In this document: piece by piece, positions 62,779-64,000 of the stretch
Layout of the letters: the number at the start of each line of letters is the position of its first letter
Position numbering within the stretch: position 1 is the first letter of the stretch
Assembly (NCBI GenBank): GCA_020284085.1
Contig: JACEVL010000005.1
Location: 1,471,215 to 1,535,214, forward strand
Length of the DNA: 64,000 bases
Direction: 5' to 3'
Source: Aporrectodea caliginosa
Taxonomy: Eukaryota > Annelida > Clitellata > Crassiclitellata > Lumbricidae
Translations under genes and position numbers: made by a program
Notes under the pieces: model-generated
Seen by the model: only the letters and a program-made list of their open reading frames with translations
The model's database searches: none
What the model was told of the DNA's origin: nothing

Positions 62779-63850
62779 CTATTCAATGAACTGTTGACCG
62801 ATATCGACACCCATTTATTCTTTGAAAGTGGTCTTCGAAGCGGGATATCGATGGCATCTAAGAGATTTGCAAAAGCTAACAATCCACAATGTCCCAACTA
62901 TGATACCACAAAACCGAATAATTGTATATGTATCTAAATGCGAATAACCTATACGGATGGGTTATGCAGCAACTGCTGCCAGTTGGTAGATGCATATGGT
63001 GCAATCCAACCAGAAATGAAGATTCATTGTGAAATCTAGATTCTAGAAGAAGTACTTGCAATTCCAGATGATGTGCCTGAAGGATTCCTACTCAAGGTGG
63101 ACCTTGAATACCCAGAGCATCTCCATGATGCCCACAACAACTAGCCATTTGCCCCAGAAACCCTATTAGTTCAAGAGGAGTGGTTGAGAGACTATCAGTG
63201 CGTGCTCATGAGTTGGCAGTCAAGTACAGTGTGTGAAGTTAGTGCCCAGCCTACGAAAGGAACGATATGTTGTACATGACAGAAATCTCAAACCTTATCA
63301 TTTGTTGGGCATGCGAGTCAGTAATCTGATCATCAGGCCATTAAATGCTGACAGGAAGCTTGGATGGCTCCACACATTGAGATGAATACACAGCTCTGTG
63401 CAAAGACAACATCAGACTTCCAGAAGGACTCCTTCAAACTGGCTAATAATGCAGTTTTTGGAAAAACATGTGAAAATCACCGAAAAAGAATCCGCGTCAA
63501 GCTAGTGGTGGGCACACAGGAAGACAATCTTTGTAAACTGATCACCGATTCAGCCTACCTTTCACACCGCATCTTCAATGGTGTACTTGCCACAATTCAT
63601 AGCATAAAGGGCAAACTGAAGTTGAATAGACCAGCCTATGTCGACCATGTGACATTAGATCTATCCAAACTCTATACAAACATCTCATGTATGACTTCTG
63701 GTATAATGAGATCAAGGCACAGTACGAAGACAAAGCCCAGCTTCTGTATACAGATATCGATAGTCTACTATTCCAAGTTGAAATCCAAATGCATATGAGG
63801 ATATTTTGGCCAACAAAAGTTCATATGATCTCAGTGAATATCTGCAAGAT
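62779..63850 (+). pseudogene. Polinton (Maverick) protein-primed DNA polymerase B fragment
   Basis: With several stops and frameshifts the plus strand shows LLTDIDTHLFFESGLRSG and KRFAKANNPQCPNYD near 62800, an ITYTDG/ANNLYGWVMQQLL-type block near 62950 (polymerase motif A region), AIPDDVPEGFLLKVDLEYPE near 63068 and, in the clean frame from 63364, MNTQLCAKTTSDFQKDSFKL, ANNAVFGKTCENHRKRIRVK and YVDHVTLDLSKL. A neighbouring frame continues YTDIDSLLFQVE (motif C region, D-x-D). This order matches Polinton pPolB. The N-terminal exonuclease and all other Polinton genes are absent, and an L2 LINE tail cuts it at about 63850. A dead remnant. Confidence 0.8.
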
Positions 63851-64000
63851 TCTATTCTATTCTATTCTATTCTATTTATGGACTTATAAAGCGCCTCTCG
63901 CAGTACAACCTAATCAGAAGCGCTTCCAGTGCGAAGGGCCCCTCAAAAAAGAAAAGTCTTAAGAGAACGAGCAGAAACAGTGGTACCCCCAGATAACATT
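63851..64000 (-). mobile_element. L2-type LINE 3' end with (ATAGA)n tail, running off the window
   Basis: TCTATTCTATTCTATTTATG, AAGCGCCTCTCGCAGTACAA and AGAAGCGCTTCCAGTGC are almost identical to 28186-28260. It is inserted in the Polinton fragment and continues past the window end. Confidence 0.8.

Noticed and set aside
1..64000. CRISPR arrays, rRNA genes, bacterial operons
   Set aside because: None present; tandem repeats here are microsatellites, minisatellites or transposon termini without regular unique spacers.

Overview
This 64-kb window looks like intergenic and intronic DNA from a metazoan nuclear genome, most likely a marine invertebrate (echinoderm, hemichordate or lancelet are plausible; the species cannot be fixed from sequence alone). 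The evidence is spliced host exons with GT/AG borders, AT-rich sequence with long (AAT)n and (TATATG)n microsatellites, and a very mixed load of eukaryotic mobile elements: L2/CR1, RTE/BovB-like and R4/Dong-like LINEs, tRNA-derived SINEs, an LTR retrotransposon, many hAT-like elements, piggyBac, mariner and a Polinton fragment. There are no operons, no rRNA and no CRISPR array. The only host gene I can support is a WD-repeat gene on the minus strand. Three exons (61828-61956, 41809-41888, 26567-26746) have matching splice phases and together encode about three WD40 blades; its introns are about 20 kb and 15 kb, so about 35 kb of the window is that gene and nearly everything else is transposon.

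Layout. 1-3.7 kb: decayed LINE tail, hAT terminus, piggyBac transposase relic and an unrecognised minus-strand ORF. 3.7-13.8 kb: a region bounded by piggyBac-type ends (TTAA plus a 14-bp inverted repeat) whose (TATATG)n filling received three insertions, each in the microsatellite: an RTE LINE (3826-4974), an unclassified DNA transposon with an 8-bp target duplication (5205-7436), and an LTR retrotransposon (7842-13584), itself broken by a MITE and a LINE. 14-21 kb: L2/CR1 LINE ends, two R4/Dong-like LINE fragments, a mariner element. 21-26 kb: a hAT element with clear TIRs and target duplication, carrying a nested TIR element and a dead transposase. 26.5 kb: WD exon. 27-35 kb: LINE pieces and several hAT derivatives. 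35.4-38.8 kb: a hAT-like element full of later insertions. 39-42 kb: an internally deleted piggyBac, an AAGGTCA-rich repeat, a LINE and the second WD exon. 43.1-45.5 kb: a nearly intact R4/Dong-like reverse transcriptase between two (AAT)n tracts. 45.6-48.9 kb: a CR1/L2-type LINE whose protein carries a 2A-like motif ahead of the endonuclease. 49.7-60.0 kb: a nest in which a LINE was entered by two hAT elements, one of these by an RTE LINE, and the RTE by a foldback element. 60.4-61.2 kb: a LINE endonuclease fragment. 61.9 kb: WD exon. 62.8-63.9 kb: Polinton DNA polymerase remnant.

How they relate. The L2-type LINE tails and one SINE family share the same 3' hairpin ending in GGCGCTATA, which suggests that the SINE borrows the LINE reverse transcriptase. 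R4/Dong-like copies sit in (AAT)n. Two items deserve most attention: the foldback element at 54981-55959 (inverted arrays of a 14-15-bp unit with an unusual 30-bp flanking duplication) and the unclassified transposon at 5205-7436, whose C-terminal motif recurs at 28.5 kb. No computation was run; boundaries come from reading repeats and reading frames by eye.
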